34,796 nucleotides of DNA from Nocardiopsis suaedae (GCF_027706745.1 NZ_JAQFWP010000072.1:1-34796); one strand, 5' to 3'. Positions 1-8,513 are shown, counted from the first letter of the stretch. Numbers and translations: made by a program. The notes: generated by a model not told the origin, from the letters alone.

Positions 1-61
1 GGGGAACCGCCCCGCTTCCGCCGTCGCCGCCCATCACCGGGACCACGCACACGCCAGACGG

Positions 62-273
62 CCGACCGACCCGCAGGTAGGAGCGCCGACCTTCGTCGCC
101 GCCATGCACCTCGCACCCCGGCCACCTGCCGCCCGGCCAGGGCCCGGAGCGGGGTACCCGCTGGTCCCGTCGTCGCCGCCCTCCACCTCGCACCCCGGCC
201 ACCCGTCGCCCGGCCGGGGTCCGTCAGTGGGGAACCAGCCGAGCCGCCCGCCCACCCGCACAGCGAGGAGCCC
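62..273 (-). repeat. Long intergenic repeat, left copy (inverted relative to right copy)
   Basis: Read on the minus strand, this segment matches 34573-34785 on the plus strand at roughly 90% by eye, with one run of about 50 identical bases centred on the GGTACCC at 153-159. It holds an internal direct repeat: 94-138 and 171-215 are 45-nt units, 41 of 45 identical, spaced 77 nt apart. A minus-strand frame of 75 codons crosses it (34-261), but the two copies differ mainly by amino-acid-changing substitutions and the right copy has a stop in that frame, so I treat it as non-coding. The rest of 1-325 shows no gene. Confidence 0.8.
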
Positions 274-325
274 GGCGGATCGTTGCAGGTGGGAGCCGTG
301 CGGTCTATCGGCCGACGTGGTCCGG

Positions 326-1315
326 CTACCAGCCCAGCCGGTCCAGCGCCGTCCGTGGGTCGGCGCCCGGGGCGGTCCACGTGGCCGCGCACACCGCGCG
401 CAATCCGTCGAGCCGGTCGCCGCTGCCGGACAGGGCGACGAGCCCGTCCGGGCGGATGCGCGCCGTCCACCCGGCGCAGGCCGCTCCGTCGGGCAGCGGA
501 TCGGTGCCGGTGTGGGCCTCGTTGAGGCCGGACAGGTCCCAGGCGATGTGGTCGGGGCGGCGCTCGGGCGGTGCGGCGGCCAGGTCGCGGGCGCCGGTCA
601 CCCCGGACAGCACCAGCAGACTCGCCGCGCCGCGGGCGTGCGCCCCCTCGATGTCGGTGTCCAGCCGGTCGCCGACCACCAGGGGCCGCTCGGCGCCGGT
701 GCGGGCCACACCCTCCTCGTGCAGGGGCCGCATCGGCTTGCCCGCGACGACCGGCTCCACCCCCGTGGCGTTGGCGATCACCCGGGAGAACGAGCCGTTG
801 CCCGGCACCATCCCCGGCCCCATGGGGGCGGTGGCGTCGGCGTTGCTGGCCACGAACAGCGCCCCGCGCCCGACCGCCAGCGCCCCCTGGCACACCAGGT
901 CGTAGCCCAGCCGCGGGGAGTGCCCCTGCACCACCGCCACCGGGTCCTCGGCGGCCTGCGTCACCGGCCGCATGCCGCGGCGGATCAGCGCCCACCGCAG
1001 CCCGGTGTCGCCGGCCACCAGCACCGGCGCTCCCGCCGGGAACCGCTCGGCGATGAGCCGTGCGGCGGCCTCGGCCGAGGTCACCACGTCGGACGCCGCG
1101 GCCGGGACGCCCAGCGCGGTCAGCCGCTCGGCGATGGAGGAGGGCGTGCGCGAGGAGTTGTTGGTCACGAACGCCGCCGCCATCCCGGCGGCGCGCGCCT
1201 TGGCGATCGCCTCGGGCGCGGCCGGGACCGCGCGGTCCCCGATGTAGACGACGCCGTCCAGATCGAGCAGGGCGGCGTCGTAGAGCGCGTTCAGGGGGAG
1301 GTCAGCGGGCTTCAT
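326..1315 (-). CDS. HAD-IIA (NagD-like) phosphatase
   Basis: This is a 329-aa HAD-superfamily hydrolase of the class IIA (NagD / 4-nitrophenylphosphatase) type, expected to hydrolyse a phosphate monoester in the cytoplasm. Motif I is LLDLDGVVYIG, with nucleophile Asp18 and general acid Asp20. Motif II is the threonine in VTNNSSRTP near residue 50. The late motif lies in PLVVGDRLDTDIEGA, where the paired Asp residues bind Mg2+. The C2-type cap lies between motifs II and III. About 60 residues after the HAD core (WDLSGLNEAHTG onward) form an extension also seen in actinobacterial relatives. The start ATG at 1315 overlaps the end of the DUF1015 gene by 14 nt, so the two are probably translationally coupled. 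The natural substrate cannot be read from sequence. Confidence 0.93.
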   Translation of the reverse strand: MKPADLPLNALYDAALLDLDGVVYIGDRAVPAAPEAIAKARAAGMAAAFVTNNSSRTPSSIAERLTALGVPAAASDVVTSAEAAARLIAERFPAGAPVLVAGDTGLRWALIRRGMRPVTQAAEDPVAVVQGHSPRLGYDLVCQGALAVGRGALFVASNADATAPMGPGMVPGNGSFSRVIANATGVEPVVAGKPMRPLHEEGVARTGAERPLVVGDRLDTDIEGAHARGAASLLVLSGVTGARDLAAAPPERRPDHIAWDLSGLNEAHTGTDPLPDGAACAGWTARIRPDGLVALSGSGDRLDGLRAVCAATWTAPGADPRTALDRLGW

Positions 1316-2639
1316 CGGTCCTCTCAGGTACGGACTCCAGGGAGCGCAGCACCAGGCCGGTGCGCGGCTTGGGGCCGAAGGACGTGGACTTGCGCGGAGT
1401 GAGCTCCCCGCGCGCGGTCACCGCGTACACGTCCTCCACGCGCAGCGCCGGAAGCAGCACGGCCGACGCCGGCCCGGGGCGGGCGTCGGCGCGGCGCACC
1501 GCCTCGGCGGGGTCGTCGTGGACCAGCTCGGCCTCCTCGGCGCCGGTCCTCCACAGCGGCAGCAGCAGGCGTTCCAGGACGGCGGAGGCCATCCCCCGCC
1601 AGTCCTCGGACCGGTCGGGCGCGGCCGCCCGCATCGCCTCCGGGCTGACCTGGTCGATGAGGGCGAAGCCGCGCCCGTCGCCCACCGCCAGCGCCGGTCC
1701 GCTCCGGGCCGCCTCGGCCAGCAGCCGGGCCGCACCGGCCGGGCCGGTGCCGCCGGGCAGCTCCCGCACCCGTGCGTGGGCGCGGACCGCCTCGGCCGCC
1801 GCGCGCGGGTCGAGGCCGGGCAGCACCCGGTGGATGGGGCCCAGCCGGGGCGGGGAGGCCTCGGAGTCCACGAGCAGCGCCAGGCCCAGATCCCAGGGGC
1901 CGGGGCCGCACTGGCGGGCCTGCAGGCGGCGGTAGGCGGCGTAGCGGTGGTGCCCGTCGGCGATGAGCGCGGTGCGCCCGGCCAGGTCGCGGGCGATGCG
2001 CGCGTGCGTGCGGGTGTCGGTCAGCGCCCAGAGCCGGTGGGTGACACCGTCGCCGGTGACGGTGTCCACCAGCGGTTCGTCGCCCTTCTCGGCCGGGTCG
2101 TCGGCGGCCTGCGAGGCGGCGCCGCGCTCGGCGCCCCGGCCGCCCCGGTACAGCAGCAGTATCGGTTCGAGGTTGGCCCGGGTGGCGGCCATCAGGCGGG
2201 CCCGGTCCAGCACCGGCTCCTCGGAGATGGCCTCGTGCGGGCGGACCGCTCCGCTGCCCGGAGGGGGCAGGCGCAGCAGCCCGATCAGGCCGCGCTGGCG
2301 CAGCCCGCCGGGGGTGGTCTGCTCGTAGGCGTACACCGCGGGCGACGGGTCGCGTACCAGCACCCCTTCGCCGACCCAGCGGCGCAGCGTGCGCGCGGCG
2401 CCGGTGTACCGGTCGGGCCAGTCGACCGCGGGCGGGGCGGTCAGCCGGGCGGCGTTGAGCGGCTCGACCCGGGTCATGCGCGCATAGGAGGCGGCGTCGA
2501 CCAGGTCATAGGGAGGTGAGAGGGCGAGGGCGAGGTTGAAGTCGGGGGAGTCGATCAGGGCGCTCGCGTCGGCGCCCGCGTACCGGAGCCCGCGCAGCGG
2601 GGCCAGCTCCAGGGCGCCTTCACCCGTATCCATCGGCAC
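1302..2639 (-). CDS. DUF1015 family protein
   Basis: This 445-aa protein belongs to the DUF1015 family, whose biochemical role I do not know. The family signatures are visible: SPPYDLVDAASYARM near the N-terminus (usual form SPPYDVI), NAARLTAP, a central HEAISEEPVLDR, ANLEPILLLYRGG, and ADGHHRYAAYRRLQ near residue 230, a His-rich motif that looks like a metal or active site. The family is usually 400-450 aa, so this is full length. It is the middle gene of a likely three-gene minus-strand operon: it starts 19 nt after the SCP2-like gene and overlaps the HAD phosphatase by 14 nt. A DUF1015-HAD pairing suggests a shared metabolic repair or sugar-phosphate role, but that is inference. Confidence 0.9.
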   Translation of the reverse strand: MPMDTGEGALELAPLRGLRYAGADASALIDSPDFNLALALSPPYDLVDAASYARMTRVEPLNAARLTAPPAVDWPDRYTGAARTLRRWVGEGVLVRDPSPAVYAYEQTTPGGLRQRGLIGLLRLPPPGSGAVRPHEAISEEPVLDRARLMAATRANLEPILLLYRGGRGAERGAASQAADDPAEKGDEPLVDTVTGDGVTHRLWALTDTRTHARIARDLAGRTALIADGHHRYAAYRRLQARQCGPGPWDLGLALLVDSEASPPRLGPIHRVLPGLDPRAAAEAVRAHARVRELPGGTGPAGAARLLAEAARSGPALAVGDGRGFALIDQVSPEAMRAAAPDRSEDWRGMASAVLERLLLPLWRTGAEEAELVHDDPAEAVRRADARPGPASAVLLPALRVEDVYAVTARGELTPRKSTSFGPKPRTGLVLRSLESVPERTDEAR

Positions 2640-2658
2640 CCTGGAACGATACCCGCGG

Positions 2659-3009
2659 CTAGAGCAGCTTGCGCATGCGCATGAGGTCGGAGAAGCTCGC
2701 CTCCAGCTTGACCCGGCCCGACAGCATCGCCTTGGCGAAGTCGAGCCGGTCCTCGGCCAGGGCCACCAGGTCGTCGGCGGTGGAGGTGATGCGCACCTGG
2801 GCCCGCTCGGCCGGGGCGGACGCGGCCCGGGAGGACACGTCGCGCAGGCCGTCGCGGGTCAGGCGCATGTCGAAGACGGTGTCCAGGTCGCTCACGGTCA
2901 CGCTGACCGTGCGGTCCACGATGTGTTTGCGGCGGTCGGCCTCGTCGACCTCCATGATCCGCTCCGAGACCCGATCGATCGCGCGGCGGCAGTCCTCAAC
3001 GCTGGTCAT
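2659..3009 (-). CDS. SCP2 sterol-carrier-like domain protein
   Basis: This 116-aa protein has the layout of a free-standing SCP2/sterol-carrier fold. An N-terminal helix (MTSVEDCRRAIDRVSERI) is followed by beta strands (RTVSVTVSDLDTVFDMRL), then VRITSTADDLVALAEDRLDFAKAMLSGRVKLEAS, which matches the pattern in which a low-affinity lipid pocket closes with a helix and a G-x-x-x-x-x-G/S strand. Such proteins bind hydrophobic ligands non-catalytically. I chose the ATG at 3009 because similarity to the fold begins there; the frame runs open further upstream only as GC-rich low-complexity sequence. No clear Shine-Dalgarno precedes it. It heads the minus-strand set with the DUF1015 and HAD genes. 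Confidence 0.8.
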   Translation of the reverse strand: MTSVEDCRRAIDRVSERIMEVDEADRRKHIVDRTVSVTVSDLDTVFDMRLTRDGLRDVSSRAASAPAERAQVRITSTADDLVALAEDRLDFAKAMLSGRVKLEASFSDLMRMRKLL

Positions 3010-3400
3010 GGCCCCATGATGCCGCAGCGGGGGAGCGGTTGCTCCTCGGGCGGCGGTGCGTCCCGGCCCGTGGCGCCCACCGCCGCCCGAAGGCGGCCCG
3101 GCGCGGACCGGGGGCGGTCCTCCGCGGGCCGGGCCGGCGGGCGGCCGAATCGCCGCAGGGGCGGGGCCGTGCCTGATAACGTCGAGTGGCCGGTCGGCGC
3201 CGGGCGGGCGGGAACGGAGCCATCGGGCTCGGACGCCCGTGGACACCCGGTACGACCGGCCGGAACGGCGGCACGGGCCGGTGCGGCAGGAAGCCGTGGA
3301 CGTGCCGCGCCGCGCGGTACGGGACGGCCCCCTCCGGCCCCGTCCGGACGAGCGCGTCAACATCGGGCCAGGACCGAGTCGTTTTAGGAGCAGCCCCACC
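3010..3400. other. Divergent intergenic region
   Basis: These 391 bases separate the SCP2-like gene (minus) from the phasin-like gene (plus). Frames cross it, but their translations are Arg/Gly/Pro-rich and resemble nothing. A plus-strand -10-like GATAAC lies at 3175-3180 without a convincing -35; if used, the leader would be about 210 nt. A GGAG Shine-Dalgarno ends at 3390, ahead of the ATG at 3401. I see no riboswitch class that I recognise. Confidence 0.5.
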
Positions 3401-4513
3401 ATGGTCGTCGATGCGGTGCGCACCTACCTGGATGCCACCAGTGGCCTCAACGAGCTCACTCGCAAGCGCGCCGTCGCCGCGGCGAAGTCGCTGATCAGAG
3501 AGACCGGGGCGGGCGAGGACGCCCCCGGCGAGGGGCTGGGGCGCAGCATCCAGGCGCTCGCGGCGGAGCTGATCGAGACCAGCCAGGGCAACCGGGACGC
3601 CTTGGGCGACCTGGTCCGGGCCGAGGTCGCGCGGGAGATGGAGCGGCGCGACATGGTGCCGCGCACGGAGTACGACCGCTTGGCCCGCCGGGTGGCGGAG
3701 CTGGAGCGGCGGCTGGCGTCGGTGCGCGGCGGCGCGCCCCTGTGGACGCGGTCCGCCGCGGTGCCCGAGCAGGGGGCGGCGGAGCGGTCCGCGCAGGAAC
3801 CCGCGCAGGACGAGCCCGCATCCGAGCCCGTGCGCCCGTCGGCGGCCCCGGAGGCGGCGGAGCCGGAGCCGGAGCCCGCTTCGGAGCCTGTCGCCGAGTC
3901 CGGGGCGGCGGGCACCCCCGAGCGCGCGCCCGAACCGGTCGCCGCGCCTCAGGGCGCGTCCGCGGGCAGGGGTGGCGGGTCCACCCGCCAGAAGCAGACG
4001 GGCAAGACGGAGAAGAAGGCCGCCGGGGCATCCGCCGACAGGGCGGCCGAAAAGGCGGGGGCGCAGACCACCAGTGCCGGAGCGCCTGCGAAACCCGCGG
4101 AGGCCGCCGACGCGACCGCCGATGAGGCCGCCGTGACCGCGGCATCTGAAGGCGCGGCCCGCGCTGAGGCGGCCGCTCCCGAGGACGCCGCCGCCTCCGA
4201 GGCGTCCGCCGCGCAGGATGCCGCCGACACCGCAGAGTCCGGTGAGACCGCCGGCTCCGACGGCGGGCAGGCCCCCGACGCCGAGGCCGCGAAGAACGGT
4301 CAGAAGCCCGCCGACTCCGCCGCCGAGGCCGACGCCGACGCCGACGCCGGCGCCGCTGCCGACGACCAGGGCGATAAGTCCGCCGAGGAGGCCGCCAAGC
4401 GCAAGGCCCCCGCCAAGAAGGGCACCGGGCGCGGCAAGTCGACCGGCAAGTCCTCGGGGAAGCGCAATACGACGCGCTCCAGGAGCGGCTCGACGGCCAA
4501 GAAGGGCGACTGA
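3401..4513 (+). CDS. Phasin-like helical protein with Lys/Ala-rich tail
   Basis: This 370-aa protein has two distinct parts. Residues 1 to about 110 are helical (VVDAVRTYLDATSGLNELTR; RTEYDRLARRVAELERRLAS) and resemble the phasin/PhaI-like or UbiK-like family, ending in a short coiled coil. Residues about 115-330 are low-complexity Ala/Glu/Pro, acidic overall. The last 40 residues are Lys/Arg/Ser-rich (KRKAPAKKGTGRGKSTGKSS) like a histone-H1 tail. The start is fixed by TTTTAGGAG ten nt before the ATG. Phasin-like proteins coat granules; a basic tail could instead bind nucleic acid or anionic polymer. Function is unproven. It is followed after 3 nt by the 70-aa gene, so the two are co-transcribed. 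Confidence 0.75.
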   Translation: MVVDAVRTYLDATSGLNELTRKRAVAAAKSLIRETGAGEDAPGEGLGRSIQALAAELIETSQGNRDALGDLVRAEVAREMERRDMVPRTEYDRLARRVAELERRLASVRGGAPLWTRSAAVPEQGAAERSAQEPAQDEPASEPVRPSAAPEAAEPEPEPASEPVAESGAAGTPERAPEPVAAPQGASAGRGGGSTRQKQTGKTEKKAAGASADRAAEKAGAQTTSAGAPAKPAEAADATADEAAVTAASEGAARAEAAAPEDAAASEASAAQDAADTAESGETAGSDGGQAPDAEAAKNGQKPADSAAEADADADAGAAADDQGDKSAEEAAKRKAPAKKGTGRGKSTGKSSGKRNTTRSRSGSTAKKGD

Positions 4514-4516
4514 CCC

Positions 4517-4729
4517 GTGTCCGCACCCGAGGAGTACCCCGGGGCCGACACGGCACCCGCCCCGGAGCCGGCCTCGGAGGGGGCCGCGATCGCCGAGCAG
4601 ACCCTGCGCAGCGTGCGGCAGCGGCTGGCGTCGTTGGACGACCTGCCCGCCGCCGACCATGTGGCCGTCTTCGACGCCCTCCACCAGGAACTGTCGGACG
4701 TGCTGGGCAGTCTGGACCGCACGGACTGA
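4517..4729 (+). CDS. Small conserved-type acidic protein, unknown function
   Basis: This 70-aa acidic protein starts at a GTG three nt after the phasin-like gene stops, which implies translational coupling. The N-terminal 25 residues are Ala/Pro/Glu-rich and probably disordered. The remainder (AIAEQTLRSVRQRLASLDDL and HVAVFDALHQELSDVLGSLD) forms two amphipathic helices. Small proteins of this type often lie just upstream of tlyA in actinobacteria; I know of no assigned function. The helical hairpin would suit a protein-interaction role, perhaps with its upstream partner. Confidence 0.72.
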   Translation: MSAPEEYPGADTAPAPEPASEGAAIAEQTLRSVRQRLASLDDLPAADHVAVFDALHQELSDVLGSLDRTD

Positions 4730-4762
4730 GCCCGGCTCCGCCCCGGGACGCCCCCGTCGGCC

Positions 4763-4801
4763 CCGCTCCCGGATCGGGCACGCGTGCGGATCCGGGGGCG
4801 G
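4763..4801 (+). terminator. Hairpin after the phasin-like/70-aa pair
   Basis: A 13-bp stem (4763-4775 with 4789-4801, one G-U pair) encloses a 13-nt loop that itself contains the palindrome GCACGCGTGC. There is no U-tract, as is common in actinobacteria. It ends where the tlyA promoter would begin. Confidence 0.6.
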
Positions 4802-4846
4802 TATCGTCCTTAGGCAGACTTCTTCCGGATGGGCGCGATTTCAACC

Positions 4847-5647
4847 ATGGCCAAACGCACTCGGCTCGATGCCGAACTGGTCCGCCGCGGGCTCGCGCGC
4901 TCGCGCGGGCACGCCGCCGAACTCATCGAGGCGGGCCACGTCCTGGTGGGCGGGGTGCCCGCGGGCAAGGCCGCGACCCAGATCGGCACCGACCAGGCGG
5001 TCCTGGTCAAGGCCCCCGACGACGCCCCCTCCTACGTCTCCCGGGGCGCGCACAAGCTCGTGGGCGCGCTGGAGGCGTTCGCCCTGGACCCGGCGGACCG
5101 GCTGTGCCTGGACGCCGGGGCCTCCACCGGCGGCTTCACCGACGTGCTGCTGCGCCGCGGCGCCCGCGAGGTGGTCGCCGTGGACGTGGGCTACGGCCAG
5201 CTCGCCTGGTCGCTCCGGTCCGACGCGCGGGTGCGGGTCCTGGAGCGGTGCAACGTCCGCGAGCTCACGCCGGACCTGCTCGACGGGGACCGCCCCACCC
5301 TCGTGGTGGGCGACCTGTCGTTCATCTCGCTGACCCTGGTGCTGCCTCCGCTGGCCCGCTGCGCCGCCCCCGAGGCCGACTTCGCCCTGATGGTCAAGCC
5401 GCAGTTCGAGGTGGGCAAGGAGCGCGTGGGCGCCGGGGGCGTCGTGCGCGAACCGGAGCTGCGCGCCGAGGCGGTCCGGCACGTCGCCGACGCCGCCGCC
5501 GGGCTCGGACTGGGCGTGCCCGGGGTGGCGGCCAGCCCGCTGCCCGGTCCCTCCGGCAACGTGGAGTACTTCCTGTGGCTGCGGGCCGGAGCGCCGCCGC
5601 TGGGCGCGGAGGCGCTGGAGCGCGCCATCGCCGAGGGGCCGAGCTAG
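4847..5647 (+). CDS. tlyA: TlyA-family rRNA 2'-O-methyltransferase
   Basis: TlyA enzymes methylate ribose 2'-OH groups of 16S and/or 23S rRNA using S-adenosylmethionine and affect sensitivity to capreomycin-type drugs. Here an S4 RNA-binding domain opens the protein (RLDAELVRRGLARSRGHAAE, then ELIEAGHVLVGG). It is followed by SRGAHKLVGALEAF and an FtsJ-like Rossmann methyltransferase with SAM motif LDAGASTGGFTDVLLRRG near residue 88. Downstream are GDLSFISLTLVLPPL and LMVKPQFEVGKERVG, carrying the expected catalytic Asp and Lys, and NVEYFLWL at the C-terminus. I chose the ATG at 4847 because homologues begin at MAKRTRLDAELV; an in-frame ATG at 4829 would add six residues. nadK follows after 13 nt. 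Confidence 0.93.
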   Translation: MAKRTRLDAELVRRGLARSRGHAAELIEAGHVLVGGVPAGKAATQIGTDQAVLVKAPDDAPSYVSRGAHKLVGALEAFALDPADRLCLDAGASTGGFTDVLLRRGAREVVAVDVGYGQLAWSLRSDARVRVLERCNVRELTPDLLDGDRPTLVVGDLSFISLTLVLPPLARCAAPEADFALMVKPQFEVGKERVGAGGVVREPELRAEAVRHVADAAAGLGLGVPGVAASPLPGPSGNVEYFLWLRAGAPPLGAEALERAIAEGPS

Positions 5648-5660
5648 GGAGGACGTGTCC

Positions 5661-6602
5661 ATGACCACCACCGGTGGGACCGGGCGCAGCGTGCTGCTGT
5701 TGGCCCACACCGGCCGCAAGGCCGCCATGCGCAGTACCCGGCTGGTGCACTCCAGCCTCACCGAGGCGGGGCTGACCGTGCGCATGCTCGCCTCGGAGGT
5801 CGACGACCTCAAGCGGGCCGGGTTCGAACTCGACCCGGTGGAGGCGGTGCGTGGGCCGGGCGCGGCCGAGGGCGTCGAGCTGGTGCTGGTGCTCGGCGGC
5901 GACGGCACGCTGTTGCGGGCCGCCGAGATCGCCCGCCCGGCCGGGGCGCCGCTGCTCGGGGTGAACCTGGGCCATGTGGGGTTCCTGGCCGAGGCCGAGC
6001 GGGAGGACCTGAACGCCACCGTGCGCAGCGTCGTGGAGCGGCGCTACGCGGTGGAGGAGCGGATGACCCTGGACGTGGCGGTCCACAACGGCGGCCGCGC
6101 CAAGGGCGAGCCCCCGGTGCGCACCTGGGCCCTGAACGAGGCCACGCTGGAGAAGGCCACCGCCCGGCGGATGCTCGACACGGTCCTGGAGATCGACGGC
6201 CGCCCGCTGTCGCGCTGGGGCTGCGACGGTGTGGTGTGTGCCACACCGACCGGGTCCACCGCGCACGCGTTCTCCGCGGGCGGGCCGATCGTGTGGCCGG
6301 AAGTCGAGGCGCTGCTGGTGGTTCCGATCAGTGCGCACGCCCTGTTCGCCCGGCCCGTGGTGGTCTCGCCGGACTCGGTGGTCGCGTTCGAGATCGTCCC
6401 GGACACCCCCGCGGGCGTGCTCTGGTGCGATGGACGCCGTATGGTCGAATTGCCCGCCGGGGCGCGGATCGAGGTCACGCGCTCCGACACGCCGGTGCGC
6501 CTGGCGCGCCTGCAGCGGGCGCCGTTCACCGACCGGTTGGTGGCCAAGTTCGGCCTGCCGGTCGCCGGCTGGCGGGGGCGCGCCGAGCGCGACGACCTCT
6601 AG
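5661..6602 (+). CDS. nadK: NAD kinase
   Basis: This 313-aa enzyme phosphorylates NAD+ to NADP+, using ATP or polyphosphate. The diagnostic GGDGT motif is at residues 79-83 (LVLGGDGTLLRAAEIARP), followed by GVNLGHVGFLAEAE. The second family motif is ALNEATLEK, and the substrate-binding region is GCDGVVCATPTGSTAHAFSAGGPIV. The ATG at 5661 has GGGAGG eight nt upstream; the in-frame GTG at 5655 would lie only two nt from that site and is unlikely. It sits 13 nt after tlyA and 49 nt before recN, in the classic actinobacterial tlyA-nadK-recN order. Confidence 0.97.
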   Translation: MTTTGGTGRSVLLLAHTGRKAAMRSTRLVHSSLTEAGLTVRMLASEVDDLKRAGFELDPVEAVRGPGAAEGVELVLVLGGDGTLLRAAEIARPAGAPLLGVNLGHVGFLAEAEREDLNATVRSVVERRYAVEERMTLDVAVHNGGRAKGEPPVRTWALNEATLEKATARRMLDTVLEIDGRPLSRWGCDGVVCATPTGSTAHAFSAGGPIVWPEVEALLVVPISAHALFARPVVVSPDSVVAFEIVPDTPAGVLWCDGRRMVELPAGARIEVTRSDTPVRLARLQRAPFTDRLVAKFGLPVAGWRGRAERDDL

Positions 6603-6651
6603 CCGCCGGAGCCGGACGGCCGCGACGCAGTCGGGAGCAGGAGAGGGTTCG

Positions 6652-8355
6652 GTGCTCGAAGAAGTCCGCATCCGCGGTCTCGGCGTCATCGACGACGCCG
6701 TGCTGGAGCTGTCGCCGGGGTTCACCGCCGTCACCGGCGAGACCGGGGCCGGCAAGACCATGGTGGTGACCGGACTGGGGCTGCTGTTCGGCGGCCGCGC
6801 CGACCCGCAGCGGGTGCGCCCGGGCGCCGACCGGGCGGTGGTCGAGGGCCGCCTCGCCGTCGCCGAGGACGGCAGGGTCGCCGAGCGCGTCGCCGAGGGC
6901 GGCGGCGAGCTGGACGAGGGCGTGCTCATCCTGAACAGGACCGTGTCCGCGGAGGGGCGCTCGCGCGCCACCATGGGCGGCCGGTCGGCGCCGGTGAGCC
7001 TGCTGGCCTACCTCGCCGACGACCTGGTGGCCGTGCACGGCCAGTCCGACCAGCAGCGGCTGCTGCGCACCGACCGCCAGCGCTCCTCGCTGGACCGCTA
7101 CGCCGGGCCGGAGCTGGCCCGCGCCCTGGCCTCCTACACGGCGGCCTACCGGCGGCACCGGGAGGTCGCCGACGAGCTGGCCGAGATCACCGAGCGCGCG
7201 CGGGAGCGGGCCCAGGAGGCCGACCTGCTCCGCTTCGGCCTGGAGGAGATCAACGCGGCCGAGCCGCTGCCGGGCGAGGAGGCCGAGCTGCTGGCCGAGG
7301 AGACGCGGCTGGCCCACGCCGACTCGCTGCGCATCGCCGCCACCACCGCCAACCAGGCGCTCACCGGCGACCCGGCCGCCGAGGTGCAGGCCGACGTGGT
7401 GGGGCTGCTGGCCGCGGCACGCCAGGCGCTGGGGGCGGTGCGCGAGCACGACGCCGACCTGGCGTCGGTCGCCGACCGCCTGGACGAGGTCTCCTACACG
7501 CTCGGGGACGCCGCCACCGAGCTGGCCTCCTACGCCGAGTCGGTCGAGGCCGACCCGGCGCGGCTGGCGGCGGTGCAGGAGAGGCGGGCGCTGCTGGGGC
7601 AGCTGTGCCGCAAGTACGGGGAGACCGCCGACGACGTCCTGGCCTGGGCGCGCGACGCCGCCAAGCGCCTGGCCGACCTGGACGGCGACGACGACCGCCT
7701 GGAGGAGCTGCGCGCCGAGGAGGCCGAGCTCGCCGGGCAGATGGAGGAGCTGGCCACGGAGCTGACCGGGTTGCGCCGGGGCGCCGCCGAGCGGTTCGGC
7801 ACGGCGGTCACCGAGGAGCTGACGGCGCTGGCGATGCCGCACGCCCGGGTGGAGGTGCGGGTCGAGCCGGGTGAGGAGTTCGGGCCGAACGGGCGCGACG
7901 AGGTCGAGCTGCTGATGGCCCCGCACCCGGGGTCGCCGGCGCTGCCGCTGAACAAGGGCGCCTCGGGCGGTGAGCTGTCCCGGGTGATGCTGGCCATCGA
8001 GGTGGTGTTCGCGGGGGCGGACCCGGTGCCCACGTTCGTCTTCGACGAGGTCGACGCGGGCGTGGGCGGCAAGGCCGCGGTGGAGATCGGCCGCCGCCTG
8101 GCCCGGTTGGCGCGGCGGGCGCAGGTGATCGTGGTGACGCACCTGCCGCAGGTGGCGGCGTTCGCCGACAACCACCTGGTGGTCCGCAAGTCGAGCGAGG
8201 GCACGGTCACCGAGAGCGGCGTGAGCCGCCTGGACACGGCGGCGCGGGCCCGGGAGCTGTCCCGGATGCTGGCGGGCATGGAGGACTCCGAACTGGGCCG
8301 CGCCCACGCCGAGGAGCTCCTGGAGATGGCCGAGAAGGCCCGCTCGGAGTCCTGA
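6652..8355 (+). CDS. recN: DNA repair protein RecN
   Basis: RecN is an SMC-like ATPase that acts early in double-strand-break repair by recombination. This 567-aa protein has Walker A GETGAGKT at residues 29-36. It has two central coiled-coil arms (about residues 150-370, rich in Glu/Arg/Ala/Leu), the ABC signature NKGASGGELSRVMLAIEVV, Walker B TFVFDEVDAGVGGKAA, and the D-loop/His region VTHLPQVAAFADNH. The start is the GTG at 6652, preceded by GGAGAGG; similarity begins at once (MLEEVRIRGLGVIDDAVLEL). The frame is open far upstream, inside nadK, but that part is shadow. I found no LexA box directly upstream, unlike the situation at uvrA. Confidence 0.97.
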   Translation: MLEEVRIRGLGVIDDAVLELSPGFTAVTGETGAGKTMVVTGLGLLFGGRADPQRVRPGADRAVVEGRLAVAEDGRVAERVAEGGGELDEGVLILNRTVSAEGRSRATMGGRSAPVSLLAYLADDLVAVHGQSDQQRLLRTDRQRSSLDRYAGPELARALASYTAAYRRHREVADELAEITERARERAQEADLLRFGLEEINAAEPLPGEEAELLAEETRLAHADSLRIAATTANQALTGDPAAEVQADVVGLLAAARQALGAVREHDADLASVADRLDEVSYTLGDAATELASYAESVEADPARLAAVQERRALLGQLCRKYGETADDVLAWARDAAKRLADLDGDDDRLEELRAEEAELAGQMEELATELTGLRRGAAERFGTAVTEELTALAMPHARVEVRVEPGEEFGPNGRDEVELLMAPHPGSPALPLNKGASGGELSRVMLAIEVVFAGADPVPTFVFDEVDAGVGGKAAVEIGRRLARLARRAQVIVVTHLPQVAAFADNHLVVRKSSEGTVTESGVSRLDTAARARELSRMLAGMEDSELGRAHAEELLEMAEKARSES

Positions 8356-8363
8356 CCCGGGGT

Positions 8364-8393
8364 CCCGCGCCGGTCGGGGCGGACCGACGCGGG
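8364..8393 (+). terminator. Hairpin after recN
   Basis: A 12-bp stem with one C/A mismatch (8364-8375 with 8382-8393) and a 6-nt loop begins nine nt after the recN stop. It is GC-rich without a U-tract. Together with the promoter at 8565-8594 it separates recN from the steA transcript. Confidence 0.6.
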
Positions 8394-8513
8394 TGGGGCC
8401 GGGCGCCCTGACCGGAGGCGCCCCGGGACTCCGCCGCCCGGAACGCGGGACCGGGCGGCGCCCCGCCCCGTCCCCGTACGTCCGGCGGCCCATATCGGCC
8501 ACCGTGGTCGGAT

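Noticed and set aside
34-261. A minus-strand frame of 75 codons in the left repeat
   Set aside because: The right repeat copy breaks the frame with a stop, and differences between copies mostly change amino acids, so no selection for a protein is seen.
104-1402. A 432-codon plus-strand frame opposite the HAD gene
   Set aside because: It is antisense to a clear HAD phosphatase, and the translation is Arg/Gly/His-rich with no motif.
6640-6665. A LexA-like GTTCG-GTGC-TCGAA at the recN start
   Set aside because: The half-sites are in the reverse order to the consensus, so it is not an SOS box.
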